This document shows positions 52,544-63,224 of a DNA stretch of 64,000 nucleotides, piece by piece. Position numbers and translations under genes: made by a program. The notes below the pieces were generated by a model, which was not told the origin of the DNA, searched no databases, and saw nothing but the letters and a program-made list of their open reading frames with translations. The first letter of the stretch is position 1. The number at the start of each line of letters is the position of its first letter. Source of the stretch: Marinobacter similis (GTDB lineage: Bacteria; Pseudomonadota; Gammaproteobacteria; Pseudomonadales; Oleiphilaceae); contig NZ_CP007151.1 in assembly GCF_000830985.1 (NCBI RefSeq), positions 3,472,001 through 3,536,000 of the forward strand, in the 5' to 3' direction.

Positions 52544-53730
52544 GTGACGGACCATCCTAAGCAGAGCGCGGTTGTCAGCGACCGCGCCATTACGTTCGGA
52601 ATCATTGCCGGTGAGGCTTCCGGTGATATTCTGGGTGCCGGTTTAATCCGCTCTCTTCGCGCTCGCTATCCCAAGGCCCGTTTTGTCGGCATTGGCGGCG
52701 ACGACATGATCGCCGAGGGCTTTCATTCGCTGGTGCCCATGGAGCGGCTTTCGGTGATGGGGCTGGTTGAAGTGCTGGGCCGCATCCGAGAGCTGTTCCA
52801 GATTCGGGCTCGCTTGCTGGAGTACTTCTTCACTACGCCGCCGGATGTGGTGATCGGAATCGATTCTCCGGACTTTACCCTTGCTATCGAACGCCGTTGC
52901 CGTGATGCGGGCATCCCATCGGTTCATTATGTCAGTCCATCGGTCTGGGCGTGGCGCCAGAAGCGCATCTTTAAGATAGCCAAGTCCGTTAACCTGATGC
53001 TGACACTGTTTCCGTTTGAAGCTCGATTCTATGAAGAGCATCAGGTGCCTGTGGCGTTTGTCGGTCACCCGTTGGCTGATCGGATACCGATGGTCCCGGA
53101 AACCGGAAGGGCGCGTCAGGAACTGGGTCTGGACGACCAGGCGCCGCTGCTGGCGGTGCTGCCCGGAAGCCGGGCTGGTGAGGTTGAGCGCCTGGGTACC
53201 TGTTCCTTGAAGCCGCGCGTTGGATCCAGGAAAAGCGGCCGGATCTGCAATTGGTGATTCCTTGTGTCAATCGGGATCGGGAGCGGCAGGTGCGGGACCT
53301 GGTAGACGCCCTGGAGGTGAAACTTCAGGTGACCATTGTCCGAGGTCGTTCACGGGAGGTGATGGCAGCGTCCGATGTGGTGCTGTTAGCCTCCGGTACT
53401 GCCACTTTGGAAGCAATGCTGCTGAAAAAGCCTATGGTGGTTGGCTATCGGCTGAGTGATTTCAGCTACGCATTGCTGTCCCGGTTAGTGAAAATCCCCC
53501 ATGTGGCGTTACCGAACTTGCTGGCCAAGAAGGCATTGGTTCCTGAGTTGTTGCAGGCTGACGCAAGCCCTGAATCCCTGGGCGCGGCTGTACTCGAACG
53601 TCTGGAAAATGAGAGCGAGCGTCAGCGACTGGTCGATGCCTTTACCGAGTTGCATCACACGCTCAGACAGGATGCGGATGAAAAGGCGGCGCAGGCAGTC
53701 TCAGAATTGCTGGAAAGGAAACGAGGTTAA
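52544..53730 (+). CDS. lpxB: lipid-A-disaccharide synthase (frameshifted)
   Basis: Frames 52544-53257 and 53251-53730 join into about 395 residues when one G is added to the GGG at 53194-53196 (reading [19 protein letters not shown]). It condenses lipid X with UDP-diacylglucosamine. The GT19 family is recognised by [70 protein letters not shown] and the VALPNLLA block. The start is a GTG 18 bases after lpxA. The gene is essential in most Gram-negatives, so the break is probably artifactual. Confidence 0.95.
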
Positions 53731-53732
53731 TC

Positions 53733-54428
53733 ATGGCGCGTGTCGAGCTGCCGCCGTTTGAATGTTCCTATCGAGGCTCCCTGCTGGCGGGTGTGGATGA
53801 AGTCGGGCGCGGGCCATTGATTGGTGCAGTCGTCACTGCGGCGGTCATCCTGCACCCTGACCGGCCCATTGCAGGGCTTGCCGATTCCAAGAAACTGACG
53901 GAAAAAAAGCGCAACGCACTTTACGATGAGATCATGACCAAGGCTGAGGCCTGGTGCATAGGCCGATGCGAGGCTTATGAGATTGATCAGTTGAATATCT
54001 ATCAGGCCACCATGGTCGCCATGGAGCGTGCCGTTGAGGGGCTGGGAGTTGAGCCGGAGTATGTGCTGGTGGACGGCAACCGGTGCCCTAATTGGCGCTG
54101 GCCCTCCGAACCGGTAGTGAAGGGCGATAGCCGGGTTGAGGCAATCAGTGCCGCATCGATCCTGGCCAAGGTGGCGCGGGATCGGGAAATGGAGGTGCTG
54201 GAGCAAACGTACCCGGGTTATGGGCTGGCCAAGCACAAGGGCTACCCGACGCCCGTACATCTGGAGGCACTGAATCGCCTGGGCGCGACTCCTGAACATC
54301 GTAGTTCCTTCCGCCCCGTTCGTGAAGCTATTGATGCGGTTGGTCTTTGGCAGCCGCCCAGTACGACTGAGCGCGTGGGTACCGAAGACCTGTCCTTTCC
54401 AACTGATTTGTTTGAAAATAGTGATTGA
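53733..54428 (+). CDS. rnhB: ribonuclease HII
   Basis: 231 residues. It removes RNA from RNA-DNA hybrids and incises at single ribonucleotides. Catalytic motifs are the DEVGRGP box ([20 protein letters not shown]), [20 protein letters not shown] and the [20 protein letters not shown] block. The C-terminus is slightly longer than in E. coli. It starts 2 bases after lpxB. In many relatives dnaE follows, but here an initiator tRNA does. Confidence 0.97.
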   Translation: MARVELPPFECSYRGSLLAGVDEVGRGPLIGAVVTAAVILHPDRPIAGLADSKKLTEKKRNALYDEIMTKAEAWCIGRCEAYEIDQLNIYQATMVAMERAVEGLGVEPEYVLVDGNRCPNWRWPSEPVVKGDSRVEAISAASILAKVARDREMEVLEQTYPGYGLAKHKGYPTPVHLEALNRLGATPEHRSSFRPVREAIDAVGLWQPPSTTERVGTEDLSFPTDLFENSD

Positions 54429-54453
54429 CAGGGCGCCGTTAGCTCCCTATTAT
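54425..54453 (+). promoter_or_regulatory. sigma-70 promoter for the initiator tRNA
   Basis: A perfect -35 TTGACA (54425-54430) is separated by 17 bases from a near-consensus -10 TATTAT (54448-54453), 45 bases before the tRNA. The -35 overlaps the rnhB stop codon, so the tRNA has its own promoter. Confidence 0.85.
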
Positions 54454-54497
54454 ACGCGCACGTTGATCGGGGTTGCCCCGGTAAACAACCAGTTTGA

Positions 54498-54574
<77 letters not shown>

Positions 54575-54580
54575 TCTTTG

Positions 54581-54615
54581 AAAGACGGATCAGTTTTCTG
54601 ATCCGTCTTTTTTTT
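54581..54615 (+). terminator. rho-independent terminator after tRNA-fMet
   Basis: GACGGATCAG pairs with CTGATCCGTC around a TTTT loop, followed by eight T residues. It lies six bases after the tRNA. Confidence 0.93.
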
Positions 54616-55011
54616 GTGCTCAAGAAAGGTCGAATGGTTTAGTCGGCTTGTTCGCATGTTTCATCTTGCTAATCCGCTCATTATTCGCCGACACTTTGAC
54701 GAGTTTAGTGTCGTTTAATGTCGGAAATATTGACGCTATTCTGACGCCACGACCCAGCTTCCTCCAGAATCCTTGTTGAATCTGACGTATTTTTACGCCT
54801 GTTTTCTGTCTTTTTTGTAAGTAATACCACGTAGCCGCATGTCATTTTGGGCAAAAAATTGCCTAAGAAACAGTGTCATGGGGCTTTTTATTACCTATTC
54901 CTGTCGAAAAATTGACCGATTTGTAATTAGGAAAACGACGTTTGTCACATTTAATATCGGCCTCGTTTTATACAATTTTACAAAATCGACGGAATAATGG
55001 TGGGTATACGC
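54616..55011. other. AT-rich intergenic stretch without a gene
   Basis: No frame here has support. The DNA is clearly more AT-rich than its surroundings. It contains an inverted repeat CGACACT (54689-54695) / AGTGTCG (54707-54713), repeated TGACG/TGTCG words around it, and several T runs. It presumably holds the promoter of the downstream lipoprotein gene, but I cannot assign one. Confidence 0.5.
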
Positions 55012-55443
55012 ATGAAACGCGTCAGCAAAATGTCAACGGCATGGATCGCCGCGTTTTTGATGGGAGCTCTTTTAACAGGTTGTGGTGGCGGATCTTCCGG
55101 CTCTAGCGGCTCAGGTTCTTCGTCAGTCACAGGAGCCGGCAGTGTCGGTGGGGGTGTCTCAGGCCCGCGCACGGCGGTGTTGAGCTGGAATGCGCCCCTG
55201 ACTCGCGTCAACGGCGAAAGCATTCCGATGGGGGAGCTGGACCGGTATGTGATCCGCTATGGTCAGGATGACGAGAACCTGACCGAAGAAGTGGTGGTGA
55301 CCAATGCCCAGGCCCAGGCTGAGATGTCTTACGCAATCAGTGGGCTCGATAATGGTATCTGGTACTTTACCATTCAGGTTCAGGACACCAGCGGTCTCAT
55401 TAGTGAGCCCTCAGACGTTGTTAGCAAATCTGTACAGTCTTAA
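55012..55443 (+). CDS. small lipoprotein with a fibronectin type III-like domain
   Basis: 143 residues from ATG 55012 (MKRVSKM). It has a lipoprotein signal with the lipobox ALLTGC (Cys near residue 25), then a long Gly/Ser-rich linker. About 90 residues follow that read as an Fn3-like beta sandwich (TAVLSWNAPLTRVNG, LDRYVIRYGQDDENL, YAISGLDNGIWYFTIQVQD). Such domains bind or display proteins at the cell surface. It is convergent with the histidine kinase gene, with only 35 bases between stops and a weak inverted repeat (GCCTGA 55461-55466 / TCAGGC 55479-55484). The biological role is unknown. Confidence 0.8.
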   Translation: MKRVSKMSTAWIAAFLMGALLTGCGGGSSGSSGSGSSSVTGAGSVGGGVSGPRTAVLSWNAPLTRVNGESIPMGELDRYVIRYGQDDENLTEEVVVTNAQAQAEMSYAISGLDNGIWYFTIQVQDTSGLISEPSDVVSKSVQS

Positions 55444-55478
55444 CCGCGATTTACCCGTCTGCCTGAAGCGACGCTGTC

Positions 55479-58042
55479 TCAGGCCAGAGGGTCGGCTATT
55501 GGAAGCCTCAGTGTGAAAGTCGATCCTTCCCCGGGTTCCGAGGCTACTGCAATTTGTCCTCTGTGCTTTTCAACCACTGTCTTCACGAATGACAAACCAA
55601 GCCCGGTGCCGTGCACGCCGGCAAGTTCACTGCGTTTCTGACGGCGATAACGGTCGAAGAGGTGGGGAAGTTCTTCGGCGTCTATCCCACTGCCTTCATC
55701 ACCAATCGTCAGGCAGGCCAGGTGGCCGGCACGGAATACCTGAATGTCGATCGCCGATCCTGCCGGGCTGTACTGGACTGCGTTGGTCAGCAGGTTGATG
55801 ACCGCTCTCTCAAGCAACTCCGCATTGCCTCTTAGCCAAAGATCCTCAGTACCCTGAAGGTGGAAGTGAATGCCTTTTTCGGCCGCCTGTTCACTGACGC
55901 TGTCCCGGGCATTCTCCACGATTGCCAAGATTTCGCACTCGTAAAAGCGGGTCTCCGTCAGTTGTTCGGCGCGGGCAAGCTGTACGAACTCCTCAGCCAG
56001 GTGGTAACTGCGTCGGGCCAATCTGCCGAGCTGATCCAACTGTTGCTGGTCGATAGGGCTGGGGTCGCGTTTAAGCTGCTCGATGAGGGCCAGTTGGGAG
56101 ACCAGTGGCGAGCGGACATCGTGGGAAATGAAGTCGATGGCTTCGCGGTGCTGTCGTTGTTGCTCGCGAAGCTCGGAAATATCGGAGATGTTCGCGATGA
56201 TACCGTGCTGGTCGCTGTCTGGCAGGGCAAACGGCGCAAAGTGAATCAGGAAGTCTTTGTTGTGGATGTGCAGGTCCACTGTCCGGCTCTGTTGCAGTGT
56301 CAGAGTCTCAGATACGGTCTCATGCCAGGGTGGCGTTTCCCGGGGATCGTGGCCCTCCAGAAGCCGGGCCAGCGGCAATCCGCCGAGGCTGGGCATGGGT
56401 TCCCGGAACCATTCTTCAATATGACCGTTGGCAAACCGGATAACCCCCAGCTCATCGGTCACAATGATGCCGTCGGGCATGCGCTCAAAGCTGTGGCGAA
56501 TAAACTGCTGCATGTGATTGAGCCGTTCCGTGGCGATGCGTACCCGTTGAATTCGCGCGGAAATATTCTCCCGCGGGCGTTCCGTCTTCTTGGCGTCCTG
56601 GGCGAATTCCACATGCAGGCGCCGCAGATAGCGCTGTATAGCGTCCCGGCTCAGGTCGTTGGGAAGAATCAGGCCCAGAGTGTAGGCGGTTTTGCCGCGC
56701 ATCAGCTGTACCCAGCTGCGGTTGGTGTCGTGATGCCATTGGCTGGCTCAGTTGCTGAGGAATATCCTGCTCTGAGAGCTCTTTAGCGGAGAGAATAAAT
56801 TGGTCCTCGCTCAGGAGCCAGCCACGGGGCTGAAGCAGGGCCTGCAGGTGCTCCAGAAGCTGAGCCGGGTGCCTGCGGGCCGGGTCCGGAACGGAAACGT
56901 GGGGTGTACGGGCGAGTACGTCCAGTTGTCGATTGAGAAACCGGTTGGTCATGGCCAGGCGGAAACCACTTGATACCGGAAACGCCATCAGGGGAATCAG
57001 CAGCGCATTAGCCACCGGCAGCCAGACCCGAGCGGTGAACAGGCCAAGCAGGAATAACGCTACCACGGCAGCCAGGGTAAACAGACACGCCAACAGCGTG
57101 CGGGTAGGCCGCATTCTCGGCAGCGTGATTGCCAGCAGAAGGATGGTCGCCAGCGCAAGGCCCGGGCCAACCCAGCGGGGCGTGGGTTTTATCATCAACT
57201 CCTGGCCGAGTGCGGAGTACGCATTGGCGTGGAATTCCACACCGGACATTGGCCGGCTCAGTCCTGAAAAGGGAGTCGGCAGGATATCGCCAAAACCTGC
57301 TGCGGTTGCGCCTACAAATACCGTTTTACCATCGAACAGCTCGGGATTGGTTGGCTCGTTCAATACTCGAACATAGGAGTGCGTAGGCAAGGTTCCGGCA
57401 CCACCGGCCAGCGGCACAGCATGATAACCATCTCGGACATTGACGAAGGGCGCCGCCCCGTGGGAGCGGACCTCTCGTTTGGCGGTTTTGGTGGCGGCCG
57501 CGGAAAGGCTGGGCCATAAATGGCGCCCCAGGCCGTTGTACAGATAAAGACCTCGGGCAACACCATCGGTGTCCAGTTCCACGTGGGCATGGCCAAGGGC
57601 AGCGGCAGCAGAGGCCAGTTTTGCCGTGGGCAACTGTTCGCTCAGCAGATAGTTGGACGCAGGCGGCGATAAGTAGACCGGTAAAACGACATTGCATGAT
57701 CAGCCATGGCTCGGGCCAGTGCCGCATCGTCTGGCGACGGCTCCGGAAACAGAATGTCGAAAACAATGGTGTCGGCGCCGGCGGCGTGCAGTTTTCGGAT
57801 GACTTCTGCATGGACACTGCGTTGCCAGGGCCATCGGCCGATGCGGTTCAGACTGAGTTCATCAATGGCGACGATGGCAACATCATCGGACGGCTTGGCT
57901 GGCAGGGAGGTGGTGGCTATATCGTAAAGCCAGAGGTTGAGGCGATCAGGCAGCGCCGATGCTGGATAAGCAGGATCAGCAGGGTCAGCAGCAGGCCCAT
58001 GGTCCAGGGGGTCGTGTTTATTGGCAGCCAATCCCGGTTCAT
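55479..58042 (-). CDS. CHASE2 sensor histidine kinase (multiple frameshifts)
   Basis: About 855 residues reconstructed from an ATG at 58042 (MNRDWLPINTTPW) through four frames. Breaks lie at about 57953, 57698 and 56740. After one N-terminal helix the CHASE2 domain begins (LNLWLYDIATTSLPAKPSDD, ELSLNRIGRWPWQRS, DIVFDILFPEPSPD-like). Three membrane helices follow (around WVGPGLALATILLLAITLP), then a PAS-like segment (RMPDGIIVTDELGVIRFAN). The kinase has H-box DFISHDVRSPLVSQL, an N-box, G1 DEGSGI and G2 GTGLGLSF. The 56740 break is a net +1 or -2 shift, unlike all others. The gene is 29 bases after the LysM-FecR gene, in an operon with the response regulator. Confidence 0.85.
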
Positions 58043-58071
58043 GCGTCCTGCTGTATCGGTCGATCAATGGA

Positions 58072-59707
58072 TTATTCCAGGTAGAGTTCCCTCCCGGGGC
58101 CCAGCGACTGGTCAGGGGGGCATCTGAAAGAGCTTTCAGCCGCACAAAATACCGTCTTCCGGGAATCAGACGCAAGGCTGCTGTCGTCTCAGGCAGCGTT
58201 GCCTCCTTGATTATGTTCTGGAATTCGGGTTCTTCCGAGAGCTGAAGGTGATATTCCTGAGCGGTCCGGACCTTTTCCCAGAACACCCGCACCTGGTTGT
58301 CAACGTAGTTGATACTGATGATGCGCACTGGCGGCAGGCTGCCATTCACGACCACTTTCCTGGTTTTGCTCGTGGCCACCGAGGTGCCACCTGCCTCAGT
58401 CACAACACGCCAGTAATACTGACCCGGGCTAAGCGGGCGCAGGGGCAGCGCTGAGGTTTCCGGTGCCCACTCACTGGAAGTTACCAGATCGTTGAAGCTT
58501 TCGTCCTCGGCGACTTCAACCCGTGCAACTTCGTTCTGGCCATTCAGGCGCCAGCTGAATTCGGGCATATCATCGTCTGCCAAGCTGCCCTCTTCAGGCG
58601 CAACCAGGCTCGCGGCCTTCGCCTGCAGATCCACTTTTACCGGTACAACGGCAGGCAGGCCGGTGGTGCCACGTGTGGTCAGTGCCGCCAGGTGAATCTC
58701 GTAGGCGCCGTTGTCCAACATGCTGATGTCGAATTGCCTGCCGTCAAGCTCGCGGCTTTCCACCCAGCGTCCGCTCCCGGATTCAAAAATATCCAGCCGG
58801 TGCTGTGTCGCCGGGCTGGGTGCCCATTTCAATGTGGCAGGTAATTGGGTCAGGGTGGCTGGCAGTGGCTTCACGTCGGGTGCCGGTGGCAGGCGGCGAA
58901 TGGTGAGGCCGCCACTTGGCTGGGTAGAAACCGTGGCGCTGTAGCCGGCCGGAATCCGACGGGTTTTCCCGGGGGCACCAAAATCAACCACGCCTTCGGT
59001 AACCTGAAGGCTGCTGCCGGTTGCCGACGTTTGTAGGGCGAAGGCGGTGCCCCGAACTGCGGCAACGGCAGACGGTGTTTCAATTTCGAATCGGGCACCG
59101 CCCTCAATCACCGGTTTGACACGGGTGTGAACCTCCCCCTTATTCAGGCGCAGCTGGTGTCCACCATTCCGGATTTGCCGTATTGGGTGAGCCGGTTGAA
59201 GATCAATCGGGAATCGGGCGCCAGCCGGACTTCCGATCCGTCCGCCAGGTTGACGGTCGCGGAGCCCGAGCTGGAGACAATTTCATCACCAGCCCGAATC
59301 AGGGTGTTGGGGGTAAGTGGGGTTTTCCGGCCATTTGCCCGGGAGATTAGCTGCACCGAGCCGGAGACCGTGGTTACCCGCGCTGCATCGGGTTGGCGCT
59401 TGAGCCAGTGCAGGGGAATTCGGATGCTGTCGCCCTCGGCGACAAGGGCATCTTCTTCGATATTGTTGAATTGCAGCAGGCGCGATGCACTGTAGCCACG
59501 AGCCAGCAGTTCCTTGGCAACCTGATGGTAATTTTCGCCCGGGCGCAACGTGTAGAGCCATTCCTGCGCCGTCGCTGAAGGCGCCTGAGCAGACGGAACA
59601 CCCGAGCCTTGGGTTATGGACAGCTCGGCCTGGGCAGTCGTTGCTGTCCAGAGAATGGCCGAGATCGCCAGCGCCAGAAGAGTTCTTAGTGTTCCAGCTC
59701 TACGCAT
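58072..59707 (-). CDS. LysM-FecR domain protein of the two-component operon (two frameshifts)
   Basis: About 545 residues from ATG 59707, which overlaps the response-regulator stop. A signal peptide ends near ATTAQA-ELS. A LysM-like segment (EWLYTLRPGENYHQVAKELL to EGDSIRIPLHW) is followed by a FecR domain (VSGSVQLIS, LIRAGDEIVSSSGSATVNLA, ETPSAVAAVRGTAFALQT). Fn3-like repeats follow (LPATLKWAPSPATQHRLDIF; MPEFSWRLNGQNEVARVEVA). Breaks: one base at 59156-59157 (MVDTQLRLNKGEVHTRV), and one near 58088-58096, after which the frame ends in ELYLE and a stop at 58072. It probably senses or transmits a periplasmic signal to the CHASE2 kinase. No sigma factor or TonB receptor accompanies it. Confidence 0.82.
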
Positions 59708-60440
59708 TCGCAGCCCGGTCGGTCTCACGGATGTCGGAGCTGCTGTCCACTTGGGGGTGCTGCATGGATTCAAGCCGGTAGCCGCGCTGATAAATGGTTT
59801 TGATCCGGAAGCCGTTTTCCGGATTCAGCCCAAGGCGACGCCGCAGCCGACTCATATGGGTGTCGACGGTGCGGGTGTTGATTTCCCGTGCCAGGCCCCA
59901 AACGCGCTCCAGAAGCATTTCCCGGGTCAGCAGGCGGCCCTGGTTCTGGAACAGGAACAGGGTCAGGTCAAAATCTTTGTCGGTCAGGGTGAGTTCGTCC
60001 CCATGCAGCGTGATGGTTCGGCGCTGGGTGTTCACTTCGAAGGGGCCGTACTTCAGAACTTCTTTTTCGCTGTCCGGATTGCTGCGGCGAGCGAGGGCGT
60101 TAATGCGTGCCACCAATTCTGCCGCCCGGGCAGGCTTGGCCAGGTAGTCATCGGCGCCGGCATCCAGTGCGCGCACAACATCGGCTTCGCTGTCACGTTG
60201 GGTCAGGAATACCACCGGAACCACCCAGTTGAGCTGCGCTCTGACGCTTTCGAGTACGTCGATGCCGGTCATGTCCGGTATCTGCCAGTCGAGGATCAGC
60301 AAATCATAGCTGCGATGAAGAACGGCGCTGAGAAACGCCTGGCCCGTTGGAAAAGTGTCGCAGTGGTGACCACGCTCTGACAGCATCGACTGGACGTGCT
60401 GCGCCTGTTCGTATTCATCTTCAAGCAGAGCAATGCGCAT
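59700..60440 (-). CDS. OmpR family response regulator
   Basis: 246 residues. The receiver domain (1-118) has acidic residues at 8-9, phospho-acceptor Asp51 in LLILDWQIPDMTG and the conserved Lys in DYLAKPARA. The C-terminal winged helix (about 135-230) has the TLTDKDFDLTLFLFQNQGRLLTREML and RTVDTHMSRLRRRLGL signatures. It is the first gene of the operon with the LysM-FecR protein and the CHASE2 kinase, which is its likely partner. Its target genes cannot be read from this window. Confidence 0.93.
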   Translation of the reverse strand: MRIALLEDEYEQAQHVQSMLSERGHHCDTFPTGQAFLSAVLHRSYDLLILDWQIPDMTGIDVLESVRAQLNWVVPVVFLTQRDSEADVVRALDAGADDYLAKPARAAELVARINALARRSNPDSEKEVLKYGPFEVNTQRRTITLHGDELTLTDKDFDLTLFLFQNQGRLLTREMLLERVWGLAREINTRTVDTHMSRLRRRLGLNPENGFRIKTIYQRGYRLESMQHPQVDSSSDIRETDRAANA

Positions 60441-60554
60441 CAGACCTCTCCATGGGTTTTTGCGGTTGTGACCGTGCCTAACACCTGGGCATGGGACAGA
60501 TTACCGGTTTATATCAATCGATTATCACAAAAACTGGCCGTTCGTTCAGTATCG

Positions 60555-62741
60555 TTATGTAGAGTTGCGTAAGTGGAGTGCGGGCTTTCCGTTGTCGTCA
60601 TTGACTGTTTGTCGGCAGGCGGGGAAATTACTGCAGCCCCAGAACCAGCCTTTTTTCCCGTTCCTGCGGACCAGTGGGGAAAAGCAGTGGGGACAGGGGA
60701 TGGGTTTCTGCCCGGTGCCGTCCTCCGGCGCCGCATCCTCGAGAGGGCGGGTGCCCCGGCACTGGGGATAGCGTGTGCAGGCGAAGAAGCGACCGAACTT
60801 GCCATCCCTTTCGGTCATCGGCGCCCGGCATTTTGGGCAATGTACCTGGCCATCCTGCGCCGGTTCGGCTCCATCCGAGGCTGGATCAACCTTAGGTGCG
60901 CCCTGAGGACGATCGATGAAGCCCCGGACTTCCTGCTTCAGGGTGTCGAGAAATTCCCGTGGATCGCCTTCGCCACGACGAATGCTCTCCAGGGTGGCTT
61001 CCCAAACTGCGGTCCGGTCCGGTTTGCTGACTGACTCCGGCAGGGCGGTTATCAATGCCTTGGCTTTATCGGTGGCGCGAATATGGCGGCTGTCGCGGTA
61101 CAGGTAATCCCGCTTGAACAGGGTGTCGATGATGGCGGCACGGGTCGCTTCGGTGCCCAGGCCGTCTGTTTCCCTCAAGGTTTTCCGCAGGTGCGGGTCG
61201 GTCACGAAGCGGGCAATGTTGGTCATCGCCGACAGTAGTGTGGCGTCGGTGAAGTGCTGTGGCGGCTGGGTTTTACGCTCTGCGATGGTGGTATCGTCGC
61301 ACAGCACGGGCTCACCTTTGTCCAGGCGTGGCAGAGGTGCCTTTGATGGCTCGTTGCGGCCTTCGCGAAGCTTCAGTTCCAGAGTTTTCCAGCCCGGGAC
61401 CAGAATCGCAGTTTCGGTGGCCCTGAACTGGTGGTTGGTGACTCGAACCGTGAGTTTCCCTTCCCGATGTACCGCGTCGGCGGAGAACTGCATCAAGTAG
61501 TAGCGACTGATCAGTCCATAAAGTTTTTGCTCGGCAGCGGTCAGCGTCCCGTTCGGCGATGGCCGGCTGGTTGGGATTATGGCGTGGTGGGCATCAACCT
61601 GCTTGTCGTTCCAGGCTGCCGTGCGGCGCTCGGTATCGGCTTGCTGGCATGCTTCTACTAAATCCGGAGCTACTCTCGAAATTGCGCGAACAACCTGTTC
61701 CCTCTGCCCGAAATGGCCCTCGGGAAGGTAGCGACAGTCTGACCGGGGATAGGTGATCAGCTGATGGCGTTCGTAAAGATTCTGCGCGGTGTCGAGCACC
61801 TCTTTAGCGCCCATGCGAAACAGCCGGCCGGCTTCGATTTGCAGGGCCGAGAGTGACAGGGGAAGCGGCGGTGCTTCGGGGCGATCCCGGAATCGTGACT
61901 CAGTGATGGTGCCGGGGCGGCCTTGTACATCGGCGGCAATTTGATCGGCCGTGGCTCGGTCCAGTAGCCGGTTTTCTTCGTCGAGGTGCTCCTGGAATTG
62001 TTCGTCGGGCAGCCAGCGGGCCGTGAAAGGGCTCTGGTCGGCCTCGTCTTCCTGAGCCGCGAACTGGGCTTCGATGCGGAAATAGGGTTTTGGTTCGAAA
62101 TTCTCAATCGTGTTGTCACGCTCAACCACCAGCCCCAATACCGGTGTTTGAACTCGTCCGACGGAATATACGCCTTGCTCGCCAGGACGCTGGTAACTCA
62201 GGGTGTAAAAACGGGTCAGGTTGATGCCGTACAGCCAGTCCGCGCGTTGCCGGGCCAGGGCAGAATGCGAGAGCCGACGGAACTCGCGGTTGTCTTTGGG
62301 CGCCTGGACGGCCCTGGCTACGGCCGCGGGCGTCAGGTCATTGATCAGTACCCGTTGGACCGGCGCCTCGGTGCCAACGTACCGAATGACCTCGTCTACC
62401 AGCAGCTGACCTTCCCGGTCCGGGTCGCCCGCGTGAACAATCGTTGTGGCCTGCCGGATAAGAGACTCAAGCACCTTTAATTGCTGGCGTACGCTGTCTT
62501 TGGGCATGACCTCCCATTTGTCCGGGAACATGGGCAGGTCTTCCTGGCGCCACTTCTTCCAGGCCGGGTTGTAGCGGGCAGGTTCCGCGGGCTCCAGCAA
62601 GTGGCCTATGCACCAGCTGACGGTAGCGGCGGTTTCGCCATTGCCACAACGGATCCAGCCCTGGCCTTTCTGGTGTGGACCGGGCAGGGCGGCAGCGATG
62701 GCGCGACCTAGACTTGGTTTTTCGGCGATGTACAGATGCAT
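60555..62741 (-). CDS. topB: DNA topoisomerase III
   Basis: 728 residues, a type IA topoisomerase that decatenates and resolves recombination intermediates. The N-terminal Toprim domain has LYIAEKPSLGRAIAAALPG and VHAGDPDREGQLLVDEVI. The catalytic Tyr is Tyr331 in LITYPRSDCRYLP. GVYSVGRVQTPVLGLVVERD and GLGTEATRAAIIDTLFKRDY are family blocks. Two C-terminal zinc ribbons (CPKCRAPM...C...C and CPHCFSPL...C...C) bring it above the 653 residues of E. coli TopB. The gene is intact and stands alone, divergent from bolA. Confidence 0.96.
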   Translation of the reverse strand: MHLYIAEKPSLGRAIAAALPGPHQKGQGWIRCGNGETAATVSWCIGHLLEPAEPARYNPAWKKWRQEDLPMFPDKWEVMPKDSVRQQLKVLESLIRQATTIVHAGDPDREGQLLVDEVIRYVGTEAPVQRVLINDLTPAAVARAVQAPKDNREFRRLSHSALARQRADWLYGINLTRFYTLSYQRPGEQGVYSVGRVQTPVLGLVVERDNTIENFEPKPYFRIEAQFAAQEDEADQSPFTARWLPDEQFQEHLDEENRLLDRATADQIAADVQGRPGTITESRFRDRPEAPPLPLSLSALQIEAGRLFRMGAKEVLDTAQNLYERHQLITYPRSDCRYLPEGHFGQREQVVRAISRVAPDLVEACQQADTERRTAAWNDKQVDAHHAIIPTSRPSPNGTLTAAEQKLYGLISRYYLMQFSADAVHREGKLTVRVTNHQFRATETAILVPGWKTLELKLREGRNEPSKAPLPRLDKGEPVLCDDTTIAERKTQPPQHFTDATLLSAMTNIARFVTDPHLRKTLRETDGLGTEATRAAIIDTLFKRDYLYRDSRHIRATDKAKALITALPESVSKPDRTAVWEATLESIRRGEGDPREFLDTLKQEVRGFIDRPQGAPKVDPASDGAEPAQDGQVHCPKCRAPMTERDGKFGRFFACTRYPQCRGTRPLEDAAPEDGTGQKPIPCPHCFSPLVRRNGKKGWFWGCSNFPACRQTVNDDNGKPALHLRNST

Positions 62742-62867
62742 GAGCGTGTGTGCGGTTGAATCGGGATGGGAATGTGGCCGTTTGGTTCTTTGCTGTCAAG
62801 GTTCGGGTGGTTGGTGCTTTGTGTAGTAGACTGCAGTCACAGAACGTATTCGGAGAATGGTCGAGTT

Positions 62868-63224
62868 ATGAAGATCCAGAACGCAATCGAATCAAAGCTT
62901 AACAAGGCTTTCGATGCCCGCCTCCTGCATGTGGAGAATGAAAGCCACAAACACAGTGTGCCACCGAATTCGGAGACTCATTTCAAGGTAACCCTGGTCT
63001 CAGCGGACTTTGAGGGTGAGATGAAGGTTAAGCGCCACCAGGCAATCTATCGGGTTCTAGCGGAGGAGCTGGCGGGTGAAGTGCACGCTCTGGCATTGCA
63101 CCTGTATTCGCCGGAGGAGTGGGAAGCAACCGGTCAGTTGGCACCGGAGTCACCCAATTGTCTGGGGGGATCGAAGAAGGACCCAGCTATGAAAGCGCCC
63201 ACTGGTCAGGGAGAGGACGCATGA
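62868..63224 (+). CDS. bolA: BolA family protein
   Basis: 118 residues from ATG 62868; the open frame extends upstream without homology. The BolA fold has IQNAIESKLNKAFDARLLHV, the ESHKHSVPPNSETHFKVTLV block with the metal-liganding His, and QAIYRVLAEEL. The C-terminus has an extra 20 residues. BolA works with monothiol glutaredoxins in iron-sulfur trafficking and in stress-related shape control. The stop overlaps the start of the next gene (ATGA). Confidence 0.93.
   Translation: MKIQNAIESKLNKAFDARLLHVENESHKHSVPPNSETHFKVTLVSADFEGEMKVKRHQAIYRVLAEELAGEVHALALHLYSPEEWEATGQLAPESPNCLGGSKKDPAMKAPTGQGEDA

Noticed and set aside
55860..56786. 308-residue plus-strand frame over the histidine kinase
   Set aside because: Antisense to the kinase domain, whose H, N and G boxes are intact.
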